DNA of 64,000 nt from Chamaecrista fasciculata (GCA_003254925.1 QANZ01000876.1:44885-108884); one strand, 5' to 3'. Positions 35,601-47,201 are shown, counted from the stretch's first letter. Program-made: numbers and translations. Notes: generated by a model from the sequence alone, not told the origin.

Positions 35601-38433
35601 CTTAATGTCAATAGAGTCATTGTGCGGTAGGAGGAAGAAAGATTGAAAAATAATAATGGATAGATGGGAAATTTTTTCTAGATGTATGGCCGAGGACCCT
35701 TCGTAGTTCGTACTCCTTCCTCAATAATGAAAATGCAGTACCAATAGATTTTTTCAGAAGTCAAATAACTGAACAATCTTTACAGTTGTTTAGTCTTAAA
35801 AAAAAAAAGAGTCAAGTGCACATAACAGTAGCAAAGGCCTGGCTCACAAATGCTTATCAAATGTTAAAAAGGTACGAGTCATGAAATGTAAAAACTAGAA
35901 AACAGTACTACTTTAGTTAACAATGCAAAAAATCTTAATAATTAGAATACTCTTCACTTATAAGAAATCCTATAAACCAAAGAGATCAAGCAGACAAATC
36001 ATTCCTAACCAATAGGAGGTTTAGGCCTATACTAAAATGCTCTTAGACATCCAAAGTTTAATCAAGAGCACAACTATATAATAAATGCCGGATGAGCTGA
36101 ACAAAACAATATTAACACATGAATACTCAGAAAAAAAAATTTAGTATAGTCAGGTGAAAGATGTTACTATCATGAAATATAGAAATTGAAGAACTTAACC
36201 CATTGCTGTAGTTTCTTTCTTGCTTACAATTTCTATTACCATACTGAAGGGCAAGAGAACGATTAGCATATAAATATAACTCTTTCTATTAACCAAAAGG
36301 GATACTGATAAAGAAGTTGCAGTCAGGAACCAGCAATGGAATATAGGGAGGAAATGATATAATGGAGAATAGCCACATAAAATTCACAAGTTTCTATGAC
36401 ATAAAACCCACCTGAGCCAACTGTGTAGGACTCCTTTTGATAGGGAAGTCATCTCCTTTTGACATTGTTGCCCAATTCCCCTCACCACATTTCTGAACAG
36501 CAGCTCGTAGCTGCATGTCCTCTTCTTCTGACCATGCTTTTCTTCTCCTTTTGGAAGATAGTTTGCTACCACCTGTTCCCTTGGCTTCTACACCTTCAGT
36601 CGAAGATACAGTTGGGAGGGTCTGTCTCTGGACAGTGACAGGAAAAACAATAGTTGCTCCTTGCATTGAATTAGAAGGCTGTGTATTTTCTGCAGTTGTA
36701 GACGAACGACAAACTGGAACACTTATAGTCATTGGAGTCTCAATTGTTGAGCTACTAGGTCCACTTTCACTTAGCGTACTAGAAGCTATCATTACCTGAT
36801 CAATAAGAAATTTCAAGAAACAAAATGGTGAAAATCATACAACTATGAAAGTCATCAAAATCTTTAAACATTATAGATTTGAAACTACAAAGAGAACTAA
36901 AATATGTTGTAGCCGTCTTTAGCTGAAATTCTAAAATCTTTAAACATTATAAATCATGAGGCAGAATCCTATTTTCACATTTCTTTAGCCGAAATTCTTT
37001 TACACTATAGACTTCAGAAAGTTCGTATACATTAGCAGAGCCATGTTGCATTCAAATACTAATCATAATTAGTCCACTGTTTTCATCATTGCTGCTACTA
37101 TTACAAGGATAACAAGGCTTGAATATAGCAATTTGCAAAATATAATGATTTTTTTTATGGAGGAAGACATTTTCCTAGAAGAGAACATTTGGGAACTATG
37201 ACATGATCATTATTCTGTTTTATTATTAAGCCCAATAATCTGTCAATAAAGTAAGAAATAAGTAATTAAATATGGTGCAAATACTGGGCTCAGGAGATAT
37301 CTATGTATATATATGACATAACAATTGAAGCAAGTATTATCCACCTTGGCACACGCTGAAGCCTCTAATGCAGTCTCATTATTTACAGGTGGAGATACTT
37401 CGAGTTCAAGTTCCAGGTCACTATCATCATCCTGCGAGTAAATTTCCACATATATTACTTATCCAAGAATTACAAGACAGGAAAGAAAAAATTTACAGTA
37501 TAGGCACAAAGACAAATATCCATAATCAAGCACCCTATAATACACCTTTCTCTTTAATTAAATGCAACATTTTTTAAATCTTTTAAACAGTAGAAGTATC
37601 ACAAATTTTTCCCTCGCCAAAATCTCAATATAATCTTTCTGATAGACTAAAAATTGTATAGCAACATTTTTCACTCCTTTTTAGGTCAAGACATTTTTTA
37701 CTTTCTATGAAAAGAAAGTGTCACAAGTACTCAGAACTTGACCTGAATGCACTCATAAGAATTCTAAGACGGATATTCAAGGAATGAATACACAAATATG
37801 AATTCTAAGACAGACTTTCAAGAAATGTACATAGAAATATAACCTTAAAATAACCCAAGACTGTCAACTATGACAAGGAATTCAAATAAAAATGTTTCTT
37901 TGACGTTTTTCTGTACGTCCGTTACTCCTATATTAAGTATTTTAATACCAAGAGAGTCTTAATCAATACGAAAACCTCACTCACCAAGTTTTACTTGAAC
38001 ACCAGCAAGACGGCAAAAATCAACAGACCAACGTCAACAGAAAAAAAATTAGATAGGAGTGAAAGGTAGTTCTACGCATACCAAAGGTTCAGGACCCCCT
38101 TCGTCCAAGTTTTCGGGCAAGGCATGACGGTACGCCAGATGTCGCCACAACATCTGTAACTCTCTAGCACTAGATATCCCAGTAGCAGTATTTTTTACCA
38201 TTTCATTCCAATCAATCTTCGGATCAGAAAAACGAGAAATTTCCTGGAGCAATGTTAAAATCGTGGCTGCATCATACCTGCATAGCACAAAAATTAACAC
38301 CTAAATACATACAAAAAGAGCCCTCAAAACACACAATAATCGAAGAAAAGAAAAATAAAAACCTCTCTAACAGAACAGCCGCGTCTTCCTCGCCAAAAGG
38401 GACCTTCTTACTCTTATGCTCATTCTCCACCAT
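29682..38433 (-). CDS. SANT/Myb-domain nuclear protein with repetitive C-terminal region
   Basis: Six exons, high to low: 38363-38433, 38082-38277, 37345-37431, 36412-36795, 32611-32770 and 29682-31147 (2364 nt, 787 aa). The N-terminus (about residues 1-89, with FGEEDAAVLLERYDAATI, IDWNEMV and ARELQMLWRHLAYRHAL) is helical, followed by an acidic stretch DDDSDLELELEV. A SANT/Myb domain spans about 200-258 (RKAWSEEEDMQLRAAVQKCG, GNWATM, QLAQRWSILRKK) and is split by a 3.6-kb intron. Residues ~442-660 are an imperfect 12-residue repeat coded by a minisatellite. It resembles the plant homeodomain-like/telobox-related single-Myb proteins that, as I recall, sit beside NET2 genes in Arabidopsis too (At1g09710/At1g09720 and At1g58220/At1g58210). 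DNA or chromatin binding is likely; the target is unknown. The large intron carries a foldback, a tail-only insertion and a tRNA-like relic. Confidence 0.82.
30068..30720 (-). repeat. coding minisatellite, 36-bp unit, about 18 copies
   Basis: On the minus strand each unit encodes a variant of SSAVGNTVAQAA (A/S at position 3, I/V at 8, Q/R at 10, A/V at 12). Two higher-order duplications show: a block opening with RGNIAQS occurs twice (about 30555-30590 and 30685-30720 at DNA level), and a three-unit block containing VARAA occurs twice. Because 36 is divisible by three, length change keeps the frame. It also leaves other frames open on both strands, which produces spurious ORFs. Confidence 0.9.
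31905..32285. mobile_element. foldback element in intron 5 of the SANT gene
   Basis: Left arm about 31905-32018 and right arm about 32158-32285 are diverged inverted repeats (for example TTGAATATGTTCATACC against its complement). The right arm and loop share AACCTCGTTTGCTGA and ATTCAATAGTTTGGGAC with the foldback at 51500-52038. Confidence 0.6.
32504..32545 (-). mobile_element. tail-only retro-insertion
   Basis: GAAGGAACGACACTTT at 32504-32519 and GAAGGAAAGACACTTT at 32530-32545 (one mismatch) flank poly-T plus GGT. On the minus strand this is ACC and poly-A. It lies in intron 5 of the SANT gene. Confidence 0.5.
35453..35525 (-). pseudogene. tRNA-Glu-like relic with altered anticodon arm
   Basis: Read on the minus strand, 73 nt can take a tRNA shape: acceptor TCCGTTG pairs with CAGCGGA (one G-U), D-arm ATCTAGTTTGGCCATGAT, and T-arm CCGGGTTCAAATCCCGG with a good B box. 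Acceptor and T-arm match what I know of nuclear plant tRNA-Glu. The anticodon stem, however, pairs at only three positions, and the loop GTATTAC puts ATT at the anticodon instead of CTC or TTC. No T-run terminator follows closely. It sits in intron 5 of the SANT gene on the same strand. I call it a tRNA-Glu pseudogene or a tRNA-derived SINE head. Confidence 0.6.
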
Positions 38434-39421
38434 TATTCCGTCTTTGTTGAAGACGAAAGAGAAGCGAAACCAGCAGAAAAGAGCTCTCCCTAGCACAAAC
38501 TTCGGCTACAGAAAACAAGTAAAACCCTAAATCCTAAAGGAGAAAAGAGGGAAACCAAAAAGGCGAAAAAGCACACCGATCCACACAAAAAAAATTGAAG
38601 GAAACCAAAAGATTAGATAATATTATACAAAAGCGACGAAATGAAAAAATCAGAGAGGACGACGAAAGAGACAGTCACCGAAGAATTTCAGTCTTGAAGA
38701 TCAAGAAGAATGAGAAAATAATACCTCGCGCCTCTACAAGAGGTTTTGTATTTATACTGAGCAAAACGGAGATTGAGGAAGAAAATAATACGGGGATATT
38801 CAGTTCAGAGAAGAGTGGAAAAGTGATGATGTGTGAAGACGACGGGAAGTGATAGGGGCTAAACTTCGGGAAATTCTTTTTATTTTTTTTCATTTTATTT
38901 GTTTTTTACTTATCCGGTATTGAAGATTAATTTCATTAGGGCCTCAGAGATAAAATAGATCGAGCTCTCCCAACAATATGAACTCTAGAAATTGAAGTTG
39001 GGTAGGGTAGAATGTAGCTCGTCAAACGGCTACACCCATGCACTAAACACTTATTGATTTTTTATTTTTGTTATAAGTTTTTTCAATAAATATATGATTT
39101 AGGATAAAATTTTGTATATTATAAATTATGTTATAGAAAAAAATTTAAAAACACATTTTTATATTTGTTAAAAAAATACATTTTTATAAGATTAATCATA
39201 GAAAGAAAATAATTAAAATATAAATCAAACTTCATCTTAATTTTTTTCCAATGACAAATTGAGAGCCAAAGTTTTTTTTTTTAGAATTAGGCGATACTTT
39301 TTAATGGATAATTGAAGATTAATCCTTTTGAGACATAAAAATTACTAAGGTAAGTTTTGTTAAATCTTTTCTATATACATGCCTATACAATCTAACATCA
39401 TACTTAAAAAACTCAACTATT
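38434..39421. other. 5' flank of the SANT gene
   Basis: The start ATG at 38433 (MVENEHKSKK) is the first one giving a protein that continues through the splice sites. Upstream to about 38860 the sequence is purine-rich on the plus strand, fitting a transcribed leader, possibly with an intron. From 38880 on it is AT-rich. I see no other gene. Confidence 0.45.
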
Positions 39422-41308
39422 TATCAATTAGGCAAAACACCCTTTTGTGCCCCTAACGTTTGCAGTGATTTTCAGTTATGCCTCTAACGTTTCATTTTGT
39501 TCAAGCGTGCCCTCAATGTGAAACTAACGTTTCAATTATGCTCCCAATTTTGACTCAATGCCCATGTGACAATTTTTTTACTTATGTGTCATTTTTTTGG
39601 TCTGACGTGGCATAATGACTGGACATTCATATTTTTTTTTTCCACCGTGGCATGATGACTGGATTTACATTTTTGAACATAAAAATTGAGTAAACTAGCA
39701 AATCAGTCCCTGGATTTACATTTTTCATCATCTTCATTCATTTTAGTCCCAAATCCTCAAAATAAAATTGTAAAGTGTCTCAAAACTCTTCCAAACATTC
39801 CAATTTAGTCCTTAAAAATATTAAAAATCCTAAAACCTAAATCCCAAACTCTAAACCCTAAAACCCTAAACCCTAAAACCCTAATCCTAAAATTATGAAG
39901 TGTCCCAACACTCTTTCAAACGTTCCAATTTAGTCCTTAAAAATATTATAAATCCCTAAAACTTAATTTTTTTAATCTTCATCTTCATCCAATTTAGTCC
40001 TCAAAAATAGTAAAACCCTTAAATCCCTAAACCCTAAACCCTAAATCCAGTATTTAGTGGGTTTTATTTTGAGTTGCAATTCAATCCCTGACATTTATTT
40101 TATCAAATCAAAAATTAAAAAAAAAATCAATTTGGTCCCTAAAGAGATTCATATGCCAGAACCCCAAAACCTAGTACATGAACCCAAATCACGATTCATC
40201 AACATCATCATCATCAAATCCAGATTCATCAACACCATCATCATCAAATCCAGATTCATCAACATCATCATCACTTCTCGTCTCTCACACGCAAATCCAA
40301 TTTCTTGAAGATAATGAGTATGAGTGGAAGCATCTCAGAGCTCGAACAACTAGAGAAGTGACGAAGATGAACTGGAGATGAACTGATCGCGACATCACAG
40401 CCAAAACGAAATCACTCGGCAAATCGCGAAACGAACGGATCTGAAAGAGAAGTGACGAAGATGAACTGGAGATTGGCACTGATGTGGATGAACTGGACTT
40501 GAAGGCGGCATCGCTTTTCTTCGAGCGTTCTCCAATACTTGTTCTCAACAGGCAACGACGGAAGGCGACAGTGGAGACTCGAGATGATGAACTCGACGAC
40601 GATTTTTGCCCATTGATGGAGATGGAGATCAAGAGATGATGATGGCGGAGGCAGGGGATGAAGAGAAGAACTTTGCGTTTTTTTTTTTAATTAGGGATGA
40701 AGAGAACTGGGTTTCTTTTAATTAGGGATGAAAAAATTTGTGTATTTAATTAGGGTGTGAAATCAATTTAGGTTTTAGGGTTTAGATTTTAAGGTTTAAG
40801 GTTTAGAGTTTACGTTTTTAGGGTTTTTAATATTTTAGGGTTTAGGGTTGAGGTTTTAGGGTTTGAGATTTTAGGGTTTAGAGTTTGGGGTTTAGGTTTT
40901 AGGGTTTTTAATATTTTTAAGGACTAAATTGGAATGTTTGGAAGAGTTTTGAGACACTTTACAATTTTATTTTGAGGATTTGGGACTAAAATGAATGAAG
41001 ATGATGAAAAATGTAAATCCAGGGACTGATTTGCTAGTTTACTCAATTTTTATGTTCAAAAATGTAAATCCAGTCATCATGCCACGATGGAAAAAAAATA
41101 TGAATGTCCAGTCATTATGCCACGTCAGACCAAAAAAATGACACATAAGTAAAAAAATTGTCACATGGGCATTGAGTCAAAATTGGGGGTATAATTGAAA
41201 CGTCAGTTTCACATTGAGGGCACGCTTGAACAAAATGAAACGTTAGGGGCATAACTGAAAATCACTGCAAACGTTAGGGGCACAAAAGGGTGTTTTGCCT
41301 ATCAATTA
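39422..41308. mobile_element. second Mutator-like element, 1869 bp with 9-bp TSD
   Basis: TATCAATTA is duplicated at 39422-39430 and 41300-41308. The element (39431-41299) has inverted termini of about 430 bp starting GGCAAAACACCCTTTTGTG. Its inner module (about 39724-39835) matches the inner module of the element at 18663-20749, while the outer ~250 bp are unrelated. Telomere-type repeats lie inward on both sides. The core carries a Ser-rich open frame on the minus strand (40285-40632, 115 aa), possibly captured sequence or chance. There is no transposase. Confidence 0.85.
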
Positions 41309-42556
41309 ATTATATTAGACTTTATAAAAAGTTTTGTATTCGAGTAAATGTCACTTTTTTTAATATATGTAAAAGTACGTTTCTTTTTCTTTAATATATA
41401 TAAGAAAATACATTTTAGTTATAGTGTAAAAAGATTATTAAATTTTAGAAAATAACAAAAAATTAATTTTTTAGTTTTGTGTAAATAATTTTTTGTTAAT
41501 ATCTACTAAAAACAATTTTTTCAAAATTTTTATAATTATTATTACATTTTAACTAAACATTATCATTTTCTGTAATTAATAATAAATAAATTATACAAAA
41601 ATTTTAATAAAAAGTATTAATTGTAAAAATTTAAAGAATCTTTTAATAATAAATAAAATTTGAGAATTGTTTTCATTTTAATGATATTTTACTTATATTC
41701 TTTTTTCTTACTATTGTTTATTTATTTTTTATTTATAATATTAATATTTTTTACATATTAATTCATTAGCGAGTTATGTTGCAATAAAGGTTACATTAAT
41801 TTTTTACATTAACTCGCAGAGTCGCAGTTAACATTGTAACAGGTTTTTTTTTACAAAGTTTAAGTCAAATTTTTTATATGTTTACTATAAGTTTACCCAA
41901 TCACACGTAGTAGAAATTTTATGTATGACCCCAATCATGATAGAAAAAAATATTAACCACAACTTTTTGCATAACCAAAGAGAAAGTAATTAACATTTGT
42001 GATTAGAAAAATTTTATAACAAACATATTAAAAACTTTATGTAATTTTTTTCCTTATAACAGACATATTGTAGAGAGAATGTAATTTGTCGATTGAAAAC
42101 CTTTATGATAAACTTTATGTAAACATATTAGGAAACGAGAATGTAATAGGATTTTGTCGAACTAACAAATTAAGATCATAATTCATAACAACTCTTTTTA
42201 AATTTTAATAGTATTTTTATAAAGAGCTATCAAAGTAAGTTAATATCGTTCAGCCTTACTAATCAAATCGTATGAAATTAAGTAAAGATAAAAATTATTT
42301 CTATAAAATACATAAATTAATAACTCAATTTTTAAAAATTTAATTTTCATTTTTTTTAGTTTTTGTAAATAGTTACATTTTAATTCTTTTATCATTGTAA
42401 ATTAGTACTTAAAAACGAGCTTAATAAAAATATTAAGTTAACTATATAAATTAAAATAAATTATAAATTAGACTTTAAGTTAGTTAACTCATAAAAATAT
42501 TAAAGTTACTTTTTTTACCTCACTTACAAATATTAAACTATATCAATCAGACTTTG
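41309..42556. other. AT-rich intergenic DNA
   Basis: Long A/T runs with no ORF, RNA gene or clear repeat boundary. A TTAGTTAACTCATAAA string near 42480 resembles the target site used by the insertion at 42570. Confidence 0.5.
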
Positions 42557-42835
42557 AGTTAGTTAACTCTTATCTGCATTAGAGATGTTCTCCGTTCTAT
42601 TTTCTAATAATGTTTCTGGTATGACTAGCTATGTAATGAATACTGATAATATGTGTAGCTTAATAACCTCTTCTAGTCATAGTTCAGGTAGGGAGGATGT
42701 TAGCCCCTCTTTAGTAGGATCCTAACATCGTATGTTTACTGCGTTATAGTGTTTTGTTCGCTGCTCTGTTATTAGGGCCCACCGTTTTTTCATAATGTTT
42801 TTATGATTATCAAAAAAAAAAAAGTTAGTTAACTC
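42557..42835 (+). mobile_element. truncated non-LTR retroelement with 13-bp target duplication
   Basis: AGTTAGTTAACTC flanks it at 42557-42569 and 42823-42835. The 253 bp between end in ATGATTATC plus poly-A. No coding sequence is recognisable, so it is a 5'-truncated LINE 3' end or a SINE. It sits at the left limit of the segmental duplication. Confidence 0.75.
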
Positions 42836-43475
42836 ATGAGACCAGTTTACACTATCAAACATTCTAAAATTTGAATGTAATATTAGTTTGATTCATTCTT
42901 TAATTAATAAAAAAAACTTTACATTCTAATCTTCGTAAAAGTATATTCAGCAGTCTAAAATAAAGTGTTATTGTGACTATCGCCTCTTTCTCTCTAGCTC
43001 ATGTGAGAATGACACAGGATAAGCGCAATGCACAATAACCATGCTGTCAGAACAGAGAATACGAGGAACACATCTTCAATTTGCACCAAAAAAAGAATAC
43101 TCAAGCATCGAAAATCCCCAATTTTATAGGCAAACTTATATAACTTAATATTTCTTAAATCATAAATTTTTTGTACATTCTTTTTCTTTATAATTGATTG
43201 TGAAAATAAAAATATTTCATACTCTCTACATTGAGAGAATTCAAAACAATTTTCTCAAGTATCTTTTTATTTTTATTGTAAAGTCTTATAACAAATGCAT
43301 AATAAACTTAGTTTAATTCAATATTACAAACAAGAATGTGGAGCTATAAAGGATCCCACAGTATAGGATTTTAAACTATGGCACACAACAAATAAATATA
43401 GGACTGTTGAATCAACAACAAGAATAGTTTTAGAAGAGAAATCTAAACTAACTTGATAAGATATTGTAAACTAAG

Positions 43476-43943
43476 CCCTTGCCTTGAGGAAGGCTTTTTG
43501 CTTGGTTGACCTTTATGGTTGGGATCAAGTTATTGTGGAATCAGATCGCAAAGTGTTGGTTGATGTTGTACTAAATAAAGGTGTTGGTGATTGGAGCTGT
43601 GGAGTTATCATTGAAGATATTCGCAATTTTTTGGATGTTGTTGGTTCTTTATCCCTCAATTTTATTAATAGGGATCGTAACAAGGCAGCCGATTGGCTTG
43701 CCAAAACTGGTTTGAGAGGAATGTGTCCTTTGGATTGGGTTGTAGAAACCCCATCCTGCTGATGTTTTTGGTGTTAGGAAAGAATCTGGTGTTGGCTGAT
43801 TTTTGGTAATCTAATTGTATAGGTTGGTATTGGTTGAGTGTTGGTAGTATGATTGTATAGGTTGCTCTTTGTTTTCTTTCTATTGGTGGCTGTTTTCGTT
43901 TTGTTTTGTAGAATGAAAGGCTGTTTTGATAAAAAAAAAAAAA
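43476..43943 (+). mobile_element. LINE (L1-type) 3' fragment with RNase H-like domain
   Basis: An open frame from the left edge to 43762 encodes about 90 aa of the plant LINE RNase H domain: VIVESDRKVLVDVV (with the acidic residue of the ESD motif) and FINRDRNKAADWLAK, the usual RxxNxxADxLA ending. An untranslated 3' part and poly-A end at 43943. The matching site in copy B (about 54350-54365) lacks it, so it inserted after the duplication. I cannot define a clean target duplication. Confidence 0.85.
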
Positions 43944-44135
43944 CAATCCAAAACAAAGGTCTAGAAAATCATTTCATTTTCGCATAGAATCAATTTTGGC
44001 CTCCATAACCGTTGGGTCTTGAAACTTCCACAAATGCAGAGATTAACCTCAAAATATACTTCAGTCTATCTTATGCTTAACACATTAACAGCAAGGACAC
44101 CGCTATTAATCGCGTCTCATGAATGATCAGCAAAA

Positions 44136-45035
44136 TCACCAGACATCTCTAAGGTATCGCCCATCCATCTGGAGTTTTTTCACTATAGCCTCTGCTTTTG
44201 ATGAGTTCACATTTTCCAGAAAACATAAACATTGTTTCAGAGAAAGTTCCCATTTGAATATGAAGAACTAGTGGCTAGCCAACAAAAGTCTATAGCTAAA
44301 ATTGGTCAGTCAGAAGGAAACAGTTTACAACAAAAAAAAAAAACTTAAGTTCTTTGTTATAAAGTTCCTCCAATCATAAGCTTGAATTAAATAAAGATAG
44401 AGATGATGTAGTGATTACCTTGTTCACTAAGTTTTTCATCAATGACCTTACCTATCTGTTTCAAAAGAATAACATTAGATGAAAGTCTTAATGTGTCAGA
44501 TGAAATAAAAAAAAAGTTTTACCTTATTAAAATGTTCGTATTGCCTGTTACCTAGGCCAAAAACACCATAAGTGAGTTGTTGAAGCCAGGTACCTCCCTC
44601 TACTTTTCCCTGAAATTAGGGCCAAATCATGTGGGTCTTTTTATGTCAAAATACAATTGAAATAGATATAAATCTAGAAATTACTTAGATTAGTTAAATA
44701 ATTACAAACCTCAGTGAACCATTTGAAGAATCTTGCAGCATTGTCAGTTGATTCTCCATCTTCATAACTGCATTGTCAGTTTCAAATATGTCAACTGCAC
44801 TATATATTTCTAATGCATTAGAATTTAGAACAATTTATGTGTAGGTGACACTTTCGTAGCCAACATAAAAAATGCTAGAGTCTCTTTCTTCAGCTTTTCT
44901 TCATATTCATCATCATCTGCGGCATAGTCATCCTGGTTTCAAATAATAAAACAAAAGCTTAAGCCAAATCTATATTTTACAGAACTAATTTCCATTGATT
45001 GATACCACATGTCATCAACCAAAGGGCTTTTTGGA

Positions 45036-45066
<31 letters not shown>

Positions 45067-45189
45067 TCATAAGGACCACAAATTTAGAACCAAAATTGAG
45101 AGCTAGAATTTCATAGTAATCCAACTTACCAGGTCAACAACTTTGACAACTGCTTTTTCATACCTTGCTTTGATCTCCTCAGACAATGC
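44136..45189 (-). pseudogene. NADPH-cytochrome P450 reductase pseudogene (internally deleted copy)
   Basis: Equivalents of exon 2 (45130-45189), exon 3 (44856-44932), exon 4 (44710-44767), exon 5 (44523-44609), exon 6 (44419-44455) and the last exon (44136-44216) of the intact gene at 54599-61983. Exon 1, with the membrane anchor and FMN phosphate loop, and exons 7-17, with the FAD and NADPH domains, are absent. The donor after exon 3 is GA instead of GT, and the acceptor before the last exon is TG instead of AG. The FMN-site motif [11 protein letters not shown] is changed to TYEDGESTDNA. Reading frames are otherwise uninterrupted, which points to a fairly recent copy. It cannot make a working reductase. 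Confidence 0.92.
45042..45067. repeat. TA microsatellite in pseudogene intron
   Basis: About 13 TA units. The homologous intron of the intact gene has a longer run at 60746-60779, a length difference arisen since the duplication. Confidence 0.8.
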
Positions 45190-45525
45190 CTATAATAAAA
45201 ATTCTCAAAATTAAAGCACACTAGTTATATGACTGTCAAACATGATTGGAGTAAAATTAAAGATAAACTGCTCCCTGGAAAATAGAGAATCGTCCTATTT
45301 AACTTGAGGTAACCAATTCAAGCATTAAGGGAAAAAAAATAGATTCTTATTTAAACACAATAACTTTGCATGAGCCACAATGATTTTCTAGCAAACTCAC
45401 CATAGAAGACATTCTATTACAAAGATTCATTCGAAAATCCAACAAGCAGCATCTTCATTCTTCAATGCTTTGACTTGGGAGTTTCCGCAGGGATCCCATA
45501 TAATGCCAATACATCAGACAAAAAC

Positions 45526-46037
45526 ATAGGGTCCCTTTGGTACCATTTGGGGTAAGTAAAGGAAAGGGTTTTACAAGGGAAAAATTGTGAGGGAAAGGAA
45601 AAGTAGTTGAGGGAATGTAAAGTAGGAAAAGAGTGAAAGTGTTTGGTATAAAAAGGTATGGGAGGGAAAGTAAAATAGATATAGAAAAAATAACAAAAAT
45701 GCCCTTCCCACAACCACCACAAGACCGCCGCCCACCACCGCCGCCCACGGTGGCCGGCGCCGCCGTCAACCGCCGTCGCCGCCGCCGGCCACCGTCAGGG
45801 GAAGAAGATGGGATAAGAGTGAGAGGGGCAAATTAGGAATTCTACCATAATTCCCTAGGTAGACTTGGATTACATCAGAAATGTGAAGTAAAGAAAAATG
45901 GCCTATGTAATGTAAATGCCTATACATTGTAATCCACTTTACATAGCTCAAATTGTCATACCAAACACCTGAAAGTATTGGAATCCGTGCCTTTACTTTA
46001 CATACCTCCCTTTTCCCTCCAACCAAACGTACCCATA
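45526..46037. mobile_element. PIF/Harbinger-like MITE, 506 bp, with 3-bp target duplication
   Basis: Inverted ends GGGTCCCTTTGGT (from 45529) and ACCAAACGTACCC (to 46034) are flanked by ATA on both sides. The paralogous intron of the intact gene has an uninterrupted AAAAACGTAGTGATGC at about 61236-61251, an empty site. The centre (about 45710-45800) is strongly GC-rich with CCGCCG and GCCGGC runs, unlike its AT-rich arms. Confidence 0.85.
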
Positions 46038-46440
46038 GTGATGCTAGATTTTATAAAACTGACATAAGGTAATTTGATTTTCCATGAATGTCACTGACAT
46101 AGCTCATGCATAAAATACTCAGGGCACAAATATGAAGATATACTAGTATCCTCCTTCTGAGTCTTCAATTTCAAGAAGTCAACATCAGGACAAATTTACA
46201 AAGTTACCAGAACAGCTAAAATCATACATTATAAACTCTCAGGACAAATAAAGACTTAAATCCTGCCTTCCTGTGAGAAAAAATATATCAATCGAAAATG
46301 CAGGCAGAAACATTGCCTTTGCTAGAACTAAATCTAGCATAATCGTATTAACAGGCATAAGGTAAGCAATTCCGCATCCGATTCATTACAGAGTGATGAT
46401 GAAACATGAGAAGATCACGAAACCATATCTAGAAACAATT

Positions 46441-47201
46441 CTGCCATTTCACGGCGCATGCGAATTAATTATGTTATATTTATTTTACCAAATTAATACC
46501 ATTGTAAAAATAAAATTCTTGGTCTCTACAATTTTAAGAAACTGTTAATAAATCTAAACCAGGAAAAAGGCAAATGGGAATGGCTAGGGGAAAATGTTTT
46601 GGAAAGCCAAAGCTTGAAACATGTACAGTATCCAAGACAGAGCATGCGCAATGCTCATTCCTTTAAGAGTTCTTCTAATAATATTCAAAAAAGACTAAAG
46701 TATATGTAAAATTGAAAATAATAGTAATAATAATAATCATGATACTAGTTAAAAAAAACTTATTTTAATATAATCATTATAAGGGTAATTTAGGCTGACT
46801 AGTCATTAACTTTGCACGTACTTTTTTCCGTTACTCATGCCGCCAATTTTTTTGGAATTTCGATAATCTACATCAAGCCAATGTTAAGTGGAAAACATCA
46901 AACATGAACCAACCGACAATTTTAAAGATTGGTTGCCTGGCAAGGAAAATTTTAAAATCAAATACAAACAACATAAAAGTATCAACATATCTCTCCCAAC
47001 TTAAAGCCACATCTTTCCTTATTTTATGAATGGTTATATACTTTCTCAGAATTTGATAAACATAGTACAGCCTACATGGAAGTAAGTAATAGATGGACCA
47101 ACCTCTTCTGCAACTCCTAGTCGTTTTTCAAAGCAACTTTCACAAATCCAACAGCTTGAATGAGGAAGGACTTCCCACTTTGACGTTGGAGAGCTTACTC
47201 C
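46441..47201. other. spacer downstream of the FYVE gene
   Basis: AT-rich sequence between the end of duplication copy A and the FYVE stop codon. It should include that gene's 3' UTR. I find no repeat with clear ends and no ORF of note. Confidence 0.45.

Larger units (their letters stand above)
42825..46440. repeat. segmental duplication, copy A (truncated)
   Basis: Aligns with 53432-61600 in the same orientation. It begins at TTAGTTAACTCATGAGACC and ends near GAAGATCACGAAAC. It lacks the equivalent of 54849-60089: the join at 44384 passes from the terminal-exon side directly to the exon 6 side of the reductase gene. It has gained a LINE fragment and a MITE that the other copy lacks. Confidence 0.9.

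Noticed and set aside
40178-40381. Ser/Asp-rich plus-strand ORF
   Set aside because: ATCATC/TCATCA simple repeat inside a Mutator-like element.
45633-45836. Pro/Arg-rich ORF in the GC-rich block
   Set aside because: Low-complexity core of a MITE; no codon pattern or similarity to a gene.
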